Source: Bacteroidaceae bacterium
GTDB taxonomy: Bacteria; Bacteroidota; Bacteroidia; Bacteroidales; Bacteroidaceae
Length of the DNA: 64,000 nucleotides
Direction: 5' to 3'
Assembly (NCBI GenBank): GCA_902362375.1
Contig: CABIVS010000006.1
Coordinates: forward strand, 310,001-374,000
Within the stretch, counting starts at the first letter, position 1, and each line of letters starts with the position of its first letter. Below, one piece after another: positions 42,185 to 51,126 of this stretch. Below the pieces are notes generated by a model. That model saw only the letters and a program-made list of their open reading frames with translations. It did not search any database and was not told where the DNA came from. The position numbers were made by a program, and so were the translations under genes.

Positions 42185-44397
42185 ACAATAAACAAATGAA
42201 GATGACAATAAAGATCCCCATCCTATTATTAAATATAGTTGGAGGACTATTAGTGTTGAGTTGTACTACACAACCCAAAGTAAATACCGATTATTCGGTA
42301 TATGTGAATCCGTTTATAGGCAATGCGGATAACGGACATACTTTTCCGGGAGCATGTGTTCCTTTCGGTATGATTCAGGCGAGCCCGGAAACGGGAAATG
42401 ATGCCTGGAAGTATTGCAGCGGATATAATTTTGCGGATGATTCTATCATCGGCTTTGCCCAGACTCATTTAAGCGGAACGGGATGTCCTGATTTGGGTGA
42501 TATCCTCTTACTACCTTTCAGTGGGAAGATCGAAAATAATGTCTATAAAGGTAAGTTTGATAAAAGGTCAGAAAAGGCTTCTCCCGGATATTATGCCGTT
42601 CACCTGACAGATTTTGATGTGGATGTCGAACTGACTTCTACCCAACGGACAGCTTTTCATCGTTACGTTTATCATTCGGATGCACCATCCGGATTGCTGA
42701 TAGACTTGCAGAGTGGAGTCGTATGGGATCGGGAATGGCTTAAAAAACATGTATTGTATGCTGATATGGATCTGCCGGATAACCATACCATCACCGGACA
42801 TCAGATGGTAGAGAACTGGGTGAAACGTTCCTATTATTATGTGATTTCTTTTGATAAACCATATACGGTAAAGGATACCTTATCTTCTGTTGATCCGGAG
42901 AAAGGGAAACGTCTTCTGTTGGATTTCAATCTGGCGAAAGGGGATACCTTGCAAGTGAAAATAGCACTTTCAACGGTAGGAGTAGAGGGTGCCATTGCAG
43001 CTTTGGAAAAAGAAAATCCGGCATGGAATTTTGAGGGAATCCGTACGGAGGCACATAACCAATGGAATCAACTATTCTCTAGGGTGAAAGTTACGGGAAG
43101 TGATGCACAGAAAACCAACTTTTATACATCGCTCTATCATCTGTTTATCCAACCTAACAACATTGCTGATATAGACGGTCGTTATCGTGGAGCCAATGAT
43201 AGTATATATACTTCGAAGACGGGTAGTTATTATTCTACTTTGTCTTTGTGGGACACTTACAGGGCAGCTCACCCCTTATATACGATTCTATGTCCGGAAA
43301 AGGTGGATGGTATGATCCAGAGTATGCTTGACCATTATAAAATACAAGGATATCTGCCGATATGGACTTTGTGGGGAAAGGAGAGTTATTGTATGATAGG
43401 GAATCATGCCATTCCTGTCATAGTGGATGCCTATCTGAAAGGTTTCCGCGGATTTGAACCGAAAGAGGCCTATGCTGCTATTCGTGGTACTTCAACCGTT
43501 AGTCATCAGCATTCCGACTGGGAGATTTATGATCAATACGGATATTATCCTTTCGACCTTATCCCGAAAGAATCTGTTTCCCGGACACTGGAATCGGGAT
43601 ATGATGATTTTTGTGTGGCTCAAATGGCTAAAGCGATGGGGAATGATGAAGATTATGATTATTTCTCCAAACGCTCTTCCTATTATAAGAATTTGCTGGA
43701 CCCTTCAACAACCATGATGAGAGGGAAAGATTCAAAAGGGAACTGGCGTACTCCTTTTAACACCTTGTTATTGTCCCATGCTGCCACTTCCGGCGGAGAT
43801 TATACGGAGGGGAATGCCTGGCAATATACCTGGCACGTACAACATGACGTGGAAGGGCTAATCGAACTACTCGGAGGTAAGGAGGAGTTTGCCAATAAAC
43901 TGGACTCTTTATTTTTCTTGGAATCATCTAAAGAGAATACAGGATTCACCCAAGATGTAACGGGGCTTATCGGACAGTATGCACACGGCAATGAGCCAAG
44001 CCATCATGTGGCTTATTTATATAACTATGTGGGACAACCTCATAAAACACAGCAACTCATTCGTGAGATTTTTGACCGTTTCTATCTGTCCAAACCGGAT
44101 GGATTGTGCGGAAATGACGATTGCGGTCAAATGTCTGCATGGTATATCTTCTCTGCAATGGGATTTTATCCGGTGAATCCGATTGGAGGAGAGTATATAT
44201 TGGGAGCACCGCAGATAGAAGAAGTCACCATTTCATTACCGGATAATAAAACATTCACGGTACAGGCAAAGGGCTTATCGGATGAGAATAAGTATGTGCA
44301 GTCGGTAACGCTGAATGGCAAACCTGTTGAGAATTTCAGAATATATCATTCGGATATTATGAAAGGAGGGGAATTGGTATTTGTGATGACTAATTAA
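42181..44397 (+). CDS. GH92 exo-alpha-mannosidase lipoprotein (PUL 2)
   Basis: 738 residues with a lipoprotein signal (LLVLSCTTQ). The sequence follows GH92 from end to end: VNPFIGNADNGHTFPGACVPFGMIQ, TQTHLSGTGCPDLGD-like sequence, YTEGNAWQYTWHVQHD with the acid Glu, YAHGNEPSHHVAYLYNYVGQ, and the catalytic Asp pair region GNDDCGQMSAWYIFSAMGFYP. GH92 enzymes are calcium-dependent and release alpha-linked mannose from the non-reducing end with inversion. The ATGA overlap with the fusion enzyme gene implies translational coupling. A lyase, GH88 and alpha-mannosidase together fit a side chain with uronate on alpha-mannose. Confidence 0.93.
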   Translation: MNNKQMKMTIKIPILLLNIVGGLLVLSCTTQPKVNTDYSVYVNPFIGNADNGHTFPGACVPFGMIQASPETGNDAWKYCSGYNFADDSIIGFAQTHLSGTGCPDLGDILLLPFSGKIENNVYKGKFDKRSEKASPGYYAVHLTDFDVDVELTSTQRTAFHRYVYHSDAPSGLLIDLQSGVVWDREWLKKHVLYADMDLPDNHTITGHQMVENWVKRSYYYVISFDKPYTVKDTLSSVDPEKGKRLLLDFNLAKGDTLQVKIALSTVGVEGAIAALEKENPAWNFEGIRTEAHNQWNQLFSRVKVTGSDAQKTNFYTSLYHLFIQPNNIADIDGRYRGANDSIYTSKTGSYYSTLSLWDTYRAAHPLYTILCPEKVDGMIQSMLDHYKIQGYLPIWTLWGKESYCMIGNHAIPVIVDAYLKGFRGFEPKEAYAAIRGTSTVSHQHSDWEIYDQYGYYPFDLIPKESVSRTLESGYDDFCVAQMAKAMGNDEDYDYFSKRSSYYKNLLDPSTTMMRGKDSKGNWRTPFNTLLLSHAATSGGDYTEGNAWQYTWHVQHDVEGLIELLGGKEEFANKLDSLFFLESSKENTGFTQDVTGLIGQYAHGNEPSHHVAYLYNYVGQPHKTQQLIREIFDRFYLSKPDGLCGNDDCGQMSAWYIFSAMGFYPVNPIGGEYILGAPQIEEVTISLPDNKTFTVQAKGLSDENKYVQSVTLNGKPVENFRIYHSDIMKGGELVFVMTN

Positions 44398-44465
44398 TAT
44401 TGAATGGTTACATGATTGGTAATTAAGATTATACCTTTTGGGAAGTTTCCCATAATGTAATACTT

Positions 44466-44549
44466 GTTTCCCCGTAAGACAACAGTTGTTCCCCCATAGG
44501 GGAAACTATGGTTTGCCTACGGGGAAACAACTGTTGTCTTACGGGGAAC
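44466..44549. repeat. Large intergenic inverted repeat (REP-like)
   Basis: A perfect 21-bp inverted repeat (44470-44490 against 44526-44546; arm begins CCCCGTAAGACAACAG). It extends to nearly 30 bp with GTTTCCCC/GGGGAAAC ends and encloses a loop that carries another GGGGAAAC copy. It lies between convergent genes (GH92 plus, DUF6078-like minus). There is no U-tract. It may end transcription from both sides or be a dispersed repeat. Confidence 0.65.
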
Positions 44550-44567
44550 TTCTCTTGTCCTTGGTGA

Positions 44568-45005
44568 TTACCAACTGTACTCTTCGGTGTAGTCATCATA
44601 AACGGGCTCTTCCTTTATTCCATATTGCAGGAACAAATTGCGGATATATGCCTGTTCGGTGGGAGTAATGTAGCGCTCGCCCCGGAAGCAACAATAATAA
44701 TGCGACTTTCCGTAATAGGCAAGCAAGTTGTAGCGAAGGCTATAAGCAGTTTTATATGGTACGTTATCAAGCAGATGTTTCATTCCCCATGCCATCCGTA
44801 ATTTTCGGGAACTGACGAAGAAGGGGCATTTTGCAGCATCCTGCGAAACACTAGCAAGATTGACGATGCTGAAGTAGTGAGTTTCGGGTGTGGTTTGTAA
44901 CAGGGCAAGACGACGGAGGCAGGAATTAGCTTGCTTACATTTTTCGTTGAGGCAGCGGGCGAATGAATCGGGGACCGGTTTGTTTTTCTTTTGTGGGTTA
45001 CGCAT
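44568..45005 (-). CDS. DUF6078-like protein of unknown function
   Basis: 145 residues, no signal peptide. It resembles the DUF6078 family of Bacteroides as I remember it: an N-terminal SFARCLNEKCKQANSCLRRL with three Cys (18, 23, 29), a SQDAAKCPFF segment with a fourth Cys, KLRMAWGMKHLLDNVPYKTA, and the C-terminal GERYITPTEQAYIRNLFLQYG and YDDYTEEYSW. The four cysteines in the N-terminal half could bind a metal. It stands alone between two convergent or divergent units. No function is known. Confidence 0.6.
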   Translation of the reverse strand: MRNPQKKNKPVPDSFARCLNEKCKQANSCLRRLALLQTTPETHYFSIVNLASVSQDAAKCPFFVSSRKLRMAWGMKHLLDNVPYKTAYSLRYNLLAYYGKSHYYCCFRGERYITPTEQAYIRNLFLQYGIKEEPVYDDYTEEYSW

Positions 45006-45084
45006 GATGATAATTACAGTTTCACAAAGGAACGAATTTATCTGGGGCTGTGCAAGTAGTGGGGAAATAATTCTTGATGTTAGC

Positions 45085-45114
45085 TTGTATTTACTGAAAG
45101 TTACTGTATTTTTG
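45085..45114 (+). promoter_or_regulatory. Promoter of the DUF456 gene
   Basis: TTG (45085-45087), a 19-bp spacer and TATTTTTG (45107-45114) lie 13 bp before the start codon at 45128, so the leader is very short. Confidence 0.55.
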
Positions 45115-45127
45115 TGCAGATATTAAA

Positions 45128-45619
45128 ATGTATAGATCTATGCTGGACCTTATTTTGATTGTGATTAGTGCCTTTTGTATGATAGCAGGGTTAGCAGGTT
45201 GTATCCTTCCGTTTCTTCCCGGCCCTCCGATTGCTTATTTGGGATTAGTCATTCTTCATTTCACGGATAAGGTGGAATATACTGCAACGCAATTAATCGT
45301 ATGGTTATTGATTGTAACTGTTTTGCAGGTCTTGGATTATTTTACGCCGATGCTGGGCAGCAAGTATAGTGGTGGTAGTAAATGGGGGAACTGGGGATGT
45401 ATCATCGGAACGATGGTCGGACTTCTTTTTTTGCCTTGGGGCATTATTCTCGGACCTTTCCTCGGGGCTGTGATTGGTGAGCTACTGGGAAATAAGGAAT
45501 TCTCCCAGGCACTTAAATCCGGATTCGGCTCATTAATCGGATTCATATTGGGAACTTTGCTGAAGTTTGTGGTTTGCGGTTATTTCTGTTATCAGTTTAT
45601 TGTGGGACTTGTCCGATAG
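45128..45619 (+). CDS. DUF456-family membrane protein
   Basis: 163 residues, nearly all hydrophobic: about four to five transmembrane segments. The family motif GCILPFLPGPPIAYLGLVILH is present near the start, followed by LDYFTPMLGSKYSGGSKWGNWGCIIG and glycine-rich helices (GIILGPFLGAVIGELLG). DUF456 proteins are small integral inner-membrane proteins of unknown role with glycine-zipper-like helices. The gene is monocistronic with its own promoter and is separated by 71 bp from the PUL 3 sigma gene. Confidence 0.85.
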   Translation: MYRSMLDLILIVISAFCMIAGLAGCILPFLPGPPIAYLGLVILHFTDKVEYTATQLIVWLLIVTVLQVLDYFTPMLGSKYSGGSKWGNWGCIIGTMVGLLFLPWGIILGPFLGAVIGELLGNKEFSQALKSGFGSLIGFILGTLLKFVVCGYFCYQFIVGLVR

Positions 45620-45640
45620 TTTTTTTCATAAAAATGAGAC

Positions 45641-45669
45641 TTGTATTTTAAATATATAATGTATCTTTG
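45641..45669 (+). promoter_or_regulatory. Promoter of the PUL 3 sigma factor gene
   Basis: TTG (45641-45643), an 18-bp spacer and TATCTTTG (45662-45669) lie 21 bp before the start codon at 45691. Confidence 0.6.
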
Positions 45670-45690
45670 GCACCGATGAAATAAGATATT

Positions 45691-46284
45691 ATGGAATTCT
45701 CACAAGTCAATCAACAAATTATTTTAGATATAAATAAAGGGAAAGAATCTGCTTTTTCCATTTTATATGATAGCTACTTTACATATTTGTGTGTCTATGC
45801 CACTACCTATTTGTTTGATCCTGATGAAGCAAAAGAGGTAGTTAATGATGTCTTTGTGCATATATGGTATCGCAGGGGCGGATTGACATATCCCATACAT
45901 TCTTATTTGTTGTGTAGTGTGAAAAATGGCTGTTTGAATTATATCCGCTCTTTGCGTACCCGTGAACGTATTATTGATGAATATCGTGAAGAACTGCTTC
46001 GTATGCAGGAGGAATTTTGCATAGAGGATTACAGTCCTTTGCAGGAGTTGGAAGTTAACGAGTTGAAACAGCAAGTTGAAAATATAGTAAAGTCTCTGCC
46101 GGAAAAATGTCGCATTATTTTTGAAAAGTATCTTTATTCGGGTATTTCTCCTCAGGAAATAGCGGATGAATTGGGTATTTCGGTAAATACAGTTCGCGTT
46201 CAAATCAAGAATGCAATGGATAAAATGAAAATGCAATTAGGGTCGGCTATTGTGATTCTGCTTTTGTTCCTTTTGAAGAAATAA
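45691..46284 (+). CDS. ECF-type RNA polymerase sigma-70 factor (PUL 3)
   Basis: 197 residues. Region 2: FSILYDSYFTYLCVYATTYLF, DPDEAKEVVNDVFVHIWYRR and SVKNGCLNYIRSLRTRERI. Region 4: VKSLPEKCRIIFEKYLYSG and ISPQEIADELGISVNTVRVQ. Family features are those of the Bacteroides ECF expansion that serves nutrient-uptake loci. The C-terminus ends hydrophobic (AIVILLLFLLKK), which is unusual for a cytoplasmic sigma factor and might help it stay near the membrane. The FecR gene follows after 73 bp. Confidence 0.92.
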   Translation: MEFSQVNQQIILDINKGKESAFSILYDSYFTYLCVYATTYLFDPDEAKEVVNDVFVHIWYRRGGLTYPIHSYLLCSVKNGCLNYIRSLRTRERIIDEYREELLRMQEEFCIEDYSPLQELEVNELKQQVENIVKSLPEKCRIIFEKYLYSGISPQEIADELGISVNTVRVQIKNAMDKMKMQLGSAIVILLLFLLKK

Positions 46285-46357
46285 TGAAAAAAAATTGTTT
46301 TTGTCTAAATGCATCGTATTCCAGATGTGTATTATATACAAAAGGCAAAGATAATAT

Positions 46358-47377
46358 ATGGAAAATCAGTTGAAGGAATTTGAAGAATTGCTGGTTGATT
46401 ATTTCGCTGGTAATCTGTCGGAAGAGGATAGTCGGAGGTTGTGTACTTTGATGAAGTCCGACCGGATATATCGGCAGAAATATGAAGAAATGGCAAAAGT
46501 CCGTGCCAAATCTTTTGTCCCACGATTTGAGAACGAGAAAAAAACGAACTATGCTGAACTCGTGTCAAAATTGTCTATGCATCCCAATCGCAAGCATTCA
46601 ACTTTTTCTCTACGTCAGTGGGGATATCGCATAGCAGCAGTTGTATTGTTGGTTATAACAATGTCTGTGACTGTTTACTATATTTATAATGGTATTCAAA
46701 TTGCAGGGCAGTCAAAACAATTATGTATGATGGAAGTTCCCTTGGGTTCACAAACCAAAGTATATCTTCCGGATGGAACAGTCGTTTGTCTTAATTCCGG
46801 TTCTACATTAAAGTATAGCCCCTCTTTCCTGAAACAGAAGACGAGAGATGTTTATTTAACGGGAGAAGGATATTTCGAGGTGGAGAAGAATCCGGAAAGG
46901 CCGTTTATCGTCCATACCAATGAACTCAAGGTAAAAGTGCTGGGAACAGTGTTTAACATACGCTCTTATCATGAGGATCCGGAAGTGGAAGTTGACTTGG
47001 TGGAAGGGAAAGTCAATGTCTCTATGAATTCGGATGAAAAGAAAAATGTGGTTTTATCTCCTGACGAATGTCTGATTTACAATAAGGAGCGGCAGCAAAT
47101 GCGGAAAGATGTAACCGATGCCAAAAGAATGACATTGTGGACTACCGGACGATTGAACTTTGTTAATACTTCCTTTGTCAGTCTCATGAAAGATATTGAA
47201 CGGAGATATAATGTGAAGATTAACATAGAAAGCGAACAAGCTCAGAAAGAAATATTCTCGGGAAGCATTGATGTTAAACTGTCGATTGAAGACGTCTTGG
47301 AATATATAGATGTAGATAAGAAATATACGTGGACACGTAAAGGTAATATGATTGTGGTACAGGATAAAAGAAAATGA
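46358..47377 (+). CDS. FecR-family anti-sigma factor (PUL 3)
   Basis: 339 residues: a cytoplasmic N-terminus (EELLVDYFAGNLSEEDSRRL), one membrane helix (about 88-108, IAAVVLLVITMSVTVYYIY), the FecR domain (MMEVPLGSQTKVYLPDGTVV, LTGEGYFEVEKNPERPFIV, VLGTVFNIRSYHEDPEVEVD) and the DUF4974-like C-terminal domain (RLNFVNTSFVSLMKDIERRY) that docks on the STN domain of SusC. It controls the sigma factor encoded just before. The susC gene begins 143 bp later, after a leader hairpin. Confidence 0.92.
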   Translation: MENQLKEFEELLVDYFAGNLSEEDSRRLCTLMKSDRIYRQKYEEMAKVRAKSFVPRFENEKKTNYAELVSKLSMHPNRKHSTFSLRQWGYRIAAVVLLVITMSVTVYYIYNGIQIAGQSKQLCMMEVPLGSQTKVYLPDGTVVCLNSGSTLKYSPSFLKQKTRDVYLTGEGYFEVEKNPERPFIVHTNELKVKVLGTVFNIRSYHEDPEVEVDLVEGKVNVSMNSDEKKNVVLSPDECLIYNKERQQMRKDVTDAKRMTLWTTGRLNFVNTSFVSLMKDIERRYNVKINIESEQAQKEIFSGSIDVKLSIEDVLEYIDVDKKYTWTRKGNMIVVQDKRK

Positions 47378-47436
47378 ATTGTTTAACCCTTAAATAATAG
47401 TAATGCTTATGATATAGACTCAAGATAGTAAAAGAA

Positions 47437-47469
47437 ATCGGAGAACATATTTGCCCTATGCTCTCCGAT
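47437..47469 (+). promoter_or_regulatory. susC leader hairpin with TTTGCCC loop (PUL 3)
   Basis: ATCGGAGAACATA (47437-47449) pairs with TATGCTCTCCGAT (47457-47469) over 13 positions with one A-C mismatch, around the loop TTTGCCC. It lies 51 nt before the susC start and mirrors the hairpin at 32784-32817. Confidence 0.65.
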
Positions 47470-47520
47470 CGATCGTGAAATTATTTTTCTAAAAATAATC
47501 TTTTAAGATGTTACAAATGT

Positions 47521-50500
47521 ATGACAAAATTTCTATATAATAGAATGATTTATCTATTTTATCATTCTAATACAAGTTTTATATCTATTCGTACCGTTTT
47601 TTTTCTTGCCTGTTTCAGTACTCTGATAAACTTATCCGTTGTGGCTTCTCCCTTTCAACAGGGAGAAATACGTATCTCGATTCAGCAGAAAAATGTATTG
47701 TTGAGTAAAGTATTCAATGAAATAGAATCGAAAACGAATTATTCTATTTTGATACGTAATAATGATGTAAATGTCAATGAGGTAGTTTCTATCGAGGCTA
47801 AGAATAAAACAGTGGGAGAGATTCTGGAATTGCTGTTTAAAGGAAAAGATATCAAGTATGAGATACAGAATAAGAGAATATCTGTGTATAAGCCTGCTAG
47901 GAAAAAAACGTCCGGCAGCATACGTGGAAATGTAAAAGATTCTAATGGCGAACCGCTTCCGGGAGTGAATATAGTGGTACATGGTACTAAAATAGGTGTC
48001 ATAACGGATATTGACGGTAATTATTTCTTGTCGAATGTGCCGGAGGGGACACATGTCATAGACGCTTCTTTTATCGGATATGAGAAAAAGTCTGTCACAG
48101 TGAAAGGACTGAAGAATGGGGAGCAACGGCAATTGGATTTTACAATGTCTTACGGGGTCAAACTGAACGAGGTCGTAGTCACTGCTCTTGGCATTAAACG
48201 TGAAGAGAAGGCATTAGGTTATTCTATCTCTAAGTTGGATAATGACGATTTTACACAGACTGTTTCTGCCAACTGGCTGGGAGGGCTGTCCGGAAAAGTC
48301 GCGGGATTGAATTTTGACCAGTCTTCTGCTGCTCCCGGTGCATCCATACGGGTTACATTACGTGGAGAAGGCTCTTTGTCTCATGATCGTAATACGGCTT
48401 TGTTCGTCATAGATGGCGTACCGGTCAGCAGTGATATGTCGGCAAGTAATGATGGCGGTGGATATTCAAATACAGATGCACCGATTGACTATGGTAACAG
48501 TGCCAGTGACTTTAATCCGGATGATATTGAATCCATTTCGGTTTTGAAAGGCCCTGCGGCAACCGCTATGTACGGTTCGCGTGCTGCCAACGGTGCAGTA
48601 GTTATCACTACCAAATCCGGACGTATCACAAAAGGACTTGGGGTTACGTTCAGTTCTTCGGCTGTTTTTGAACAAGCAAGTTTCTGGCCTGATTTCCAAC
48701 ATGAATATGGTTCGGGCGATTATCGCCGTCAAACAGTTGGCTCAACTGAAGTGAAGCCTGCCGAGTTCTCTTTTTGGACAGTGGGGGATACACCAAGAAA
48801 CTATTCACGCTACTCGTTCGGACCAAGGTATGACGGGTCGCTGAAGTATCTCTATGCATCCAGAAACTGGGAAACGGATGAATATACCAAACTTCCGTTT
48901 GTTGAACAGGATTGGTACAAGGGCTTTTTTGAAACGGGGATGACTTTCCGCAACAGTGTGACTATTGACGGAAATAATGGGAAGGGGGGCTCTGTCCGCC
49001 TGTCTATAACCGATCAGCGTAATTCTTGGATTGTGCCTAATACCGGCTTTGATTCACAAAACATAAATCTGTCTGTGAGTCAGAAACTGAACCGGTTTCT
49101 GAAATTGTCAGGAAAGGTTACATACTATCGCAAAAATAGCGATAATCTTCCGATGTCAGGATATAGTACAGCTTCGCCTTTATATACTTTGATATGGTCG
49201 CCCACCAGCGTCAGTGTAAATGATTATTATAATGAATATAAATCAGGACGCATCAATAAAGTGTATGAAGAAGGGTTGAAAACGAATCTGCTGATTAATG
49301 CCACGGCTGATAACCCTTATCTGCAAGTTTACGAACAGCTGAATACTTTGGCACGTGACCGTGTATATGGTAATGTCAGTCTGGATATCTCTTTGATAAA
49401 GAATAAATTGAATTTAGCGTTGAGAAGTGGTATGGATATGAGTAATGATTTCCGTACACAACGCAAACCTTTTTATTCGAATGGATATATGTCAGGTATG
49501 TATAAGGAGCAGACTGTATATAACCTTGAAATGAACAATGATTTCTTGTTGTCTTATAAAGACAGGTTCGGAGACTTTGATATAAATGCTTCTTTGGGTG
49601 GGAATAGTATGTATTCAAATTATCGTAATGTAATTATTACAGCTTCACGTTTATTGGAACCGGGTATCTATATGCTGCGGAATAGCGATGGCAACTTGTT
49701 GGTGAATCCTACGCGTCGTCGTAAAGGTATCAACAGTTTCTATGGCTTTGCTAATATTGGTTGGAGAAATATGCTTTATTTGGAATTGACCGGACGCAAT
49801 GACTGGTCAAGTACATTGGCTCCGGGAAATAATTCTTATTTTTATCCGTCGGTTAATGTGAGTGTCCTGCTTGATGAAGTTTTTAACCTGCATCAGCGTG
49901 CTTCATGGATTGATATGTTGAAAATACGTGGGTCATGGGCAAATGTGGGTAACGACACGGATCCTTATGAATTGGAACAGGTATATAACAATAGTGATTT
50001 TGTTGGTTCTTATCTGCTTTCCAATAAGGTTCAGAATTACAATCTAAAGCCCGAAAATGTAGAAAGCTGGGAGTTTGGATTGGAAGCTCGTATGTTTAAA
50101 AATCGGTTGGGACTTGATTTTACTTTCTATAATACCAATACAACTGATCAAATCATCAATGTTCCGGCCGATTATGCTACCGGTGCGTCTTCACGGATTA
50201 TTAATGCGGGTAAAGTCAATAATAAAGGTATTGAGATTTCAGCAAATATTAAACCTGTCCGGACAAGGGACTGGAAATGGAATATGACTCTGAACTGGTC
50301 GAAAAACTGGAACAAACTGGTTGAACTTGCGCCGGGAGTGAATCTGTGGCAGTTGAATACAAAGAACACAATTGGACAGAGAGTCTTTATCTATGCCTAT
50401 CCGGGAAAAGAACTGGGACGGATTTATGGAACCGGATATGAGCGGGCTCCGGAAGGTGCGTTTTACCGGGATGAGAATGGAAATAAGGTCGATTGCTCTG

Positions 50501-51114
50501 GACAGGTGGTTGTCGATGCGGCAACAGGAAATCCGGTATTAGGGACGGAATTGAGAGATTTGGGTAGCATCTATCCGGATTGGAAGGCCGGAATGACTCA
50601 AACTCTGTCTTATAAGAATTTTACTTTATATATGTCTTTTAGCGCCCAGATGGGCGGGCATGCTTATTCTGTCACGAATTTCGGACTTTCTTATATGGGG
50701 AAACTGAAGAATTCTTTGGAAGGACGTTATGACGGCTTGATACATCCGGGTGTGAACCGGGCGGCGGACGGGACATATACCAAGAATGAGAAGATTACTA
50801 CGGATATTGTAGATTACTATAATCTGGTTAAATGGAATCGCAATAATGTGGAGGAAAATACATTCAGTACTTCTTTCCTGAAAATGAAAGAATGTCGGCT
50901 GGATTATAAGTTCACTCCCAAAATGTGTTCCGCATTAAGGCTTCAGGGGCTTTCATTGGGTGTGTTTGCTACGAATCTTTTTTGTATCACTCAATGGCCC
51001 CAATATGATCCGGAAGTTGCTTCTTTCTCAGGTTCCTCGCTTTACAGAGGAGTTGAAACAGGAGGGTATCCTATGACTCGTTCTTATGGTGTTAATTTGA
51101 AATTAGCTTTTTAA
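47521..51114 (+). CDS. SusC-like TonB-dependent transporter with STN domain (PUL 3)
   Basis: 1197 residues. The start in TTACAAATGTATGA is shared with the PUL 2 susC. After the signal region (about 1-43) come an STN domain (EIRISIQQKNVLLSKVFNEI; SIEAKNKTVGEILELLF), a carboxypeptidase-like domain (GSIRGNVKDSNGEPLPGVNI), a TonB-box region (LNEVVVTALGIKREEKALGY), the plug (TALFVIDGVPVSSDM, ISVLKGPAATAMYGSRAANG) and a barrel ending YGVNLKLAF. The ALGIKREEKALGYS type is a different subgroup from the VVVGYG transporters of PULs 1 and 2. It imports the PUL 3 substrate and signals to FecR. Confidence 0.94.
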   Translation: MTKFLYNRMIYLFYHSNTSFISIRTVFFLACFSTLINLSVVASPFQQGEIRISIQQKNVLLSKVFNEIESKTNYSILIRNNDVNVNEVVSIEAKNKTVGEILELLFKGKDIKYEIQNKRISVYKPARKKTSGSIRGNVKDSNGEPLPGVNIVVHGTKIGVITDIDGNYFLSNVPEGTHVIDASFIGYEKKSVTVKGLKNGEQRQLDFTMSYGVKLNEVVVTALGIKREEKALGYSISKLDNDDFTQTVSANWLGGLSGKVAGLNFDQSSAAPGASIRVTLRGEGSLSHDRNTALFVIDGVPVSSDMSASNDGGGYSNTDAPIDYGNSASDFNPDDIESISVLKGPAATAMYGSRAANGAVVITTKSGRITKGLGVTFSSSAVFEQASFWPDFQHEYGSGDYRRQTVGSTEVKPAEFSFWTVGDTPRNYSRYSFGPRYDGSLKYLYASRNWETDEYTKLPFVEQDWYKGFFETGMTFRNSVTIDGNNGKGGSVRLSITDQRNSWIVPNTGFDSQNINLSVSQKLNRFLKLSGKVTYYRKNSDNLPMSGYSTASPLYTLIWSPTSVSVNDYYNEYKSGRINKVYEEGLKTNLLINATADNPYLQVYEQLNTLARDRVYGNVSLDISLIKNKLNLALRSGMDMSNDFRTQRKPFYSNGYMSGMYKEQTVYNLEMNNDFLLSYKDRFGDFDINASLGGNSMYSNYRNVIITASRLLEPGIYMLRNSDGNLLVNPTRRRKGINSFYGFANIGWRNMLYLELTGRNDWSSTLAPGNNSYFYPSVNVSVLLDEVFNLHQRASWIDMLKIRGSWANVGNDTDPYELEQVYNNSDFVGSYLLSNKVQNYNLKPENVESWEFGLEARMFKNRLGLDFTFYNTNTTDQIINVPADYATGASSRIINAGKVNNKGIEISANIKPVRTRDWKWNMTLNWSKNWNKLVELAPGVNLWQLNTKNTIGQRVFIYAYPGKELGRIYGTGYERAPEGAFYRDENGNKVDCSGQVVVDAATGNPVLGTELRDLGSIYPDWKAGMTQTLSYKNFTLYMSFSAQMGGHAYSVTNFGLSYMGKLKNSLEGRYDGLIHPGVNRAADGTYTKNEKITTDIVDYYNLVKWNRNNVEENTFSTSFLKMKECRLDYKFTPKMCSALRLQGLSLGVFATNLFCITQWPQYDPEVASFSGSSLYRGVETGGYPMTRSYGVNLKLAF

Positions 51115-51126
51115 ACTCTGAAGAAT

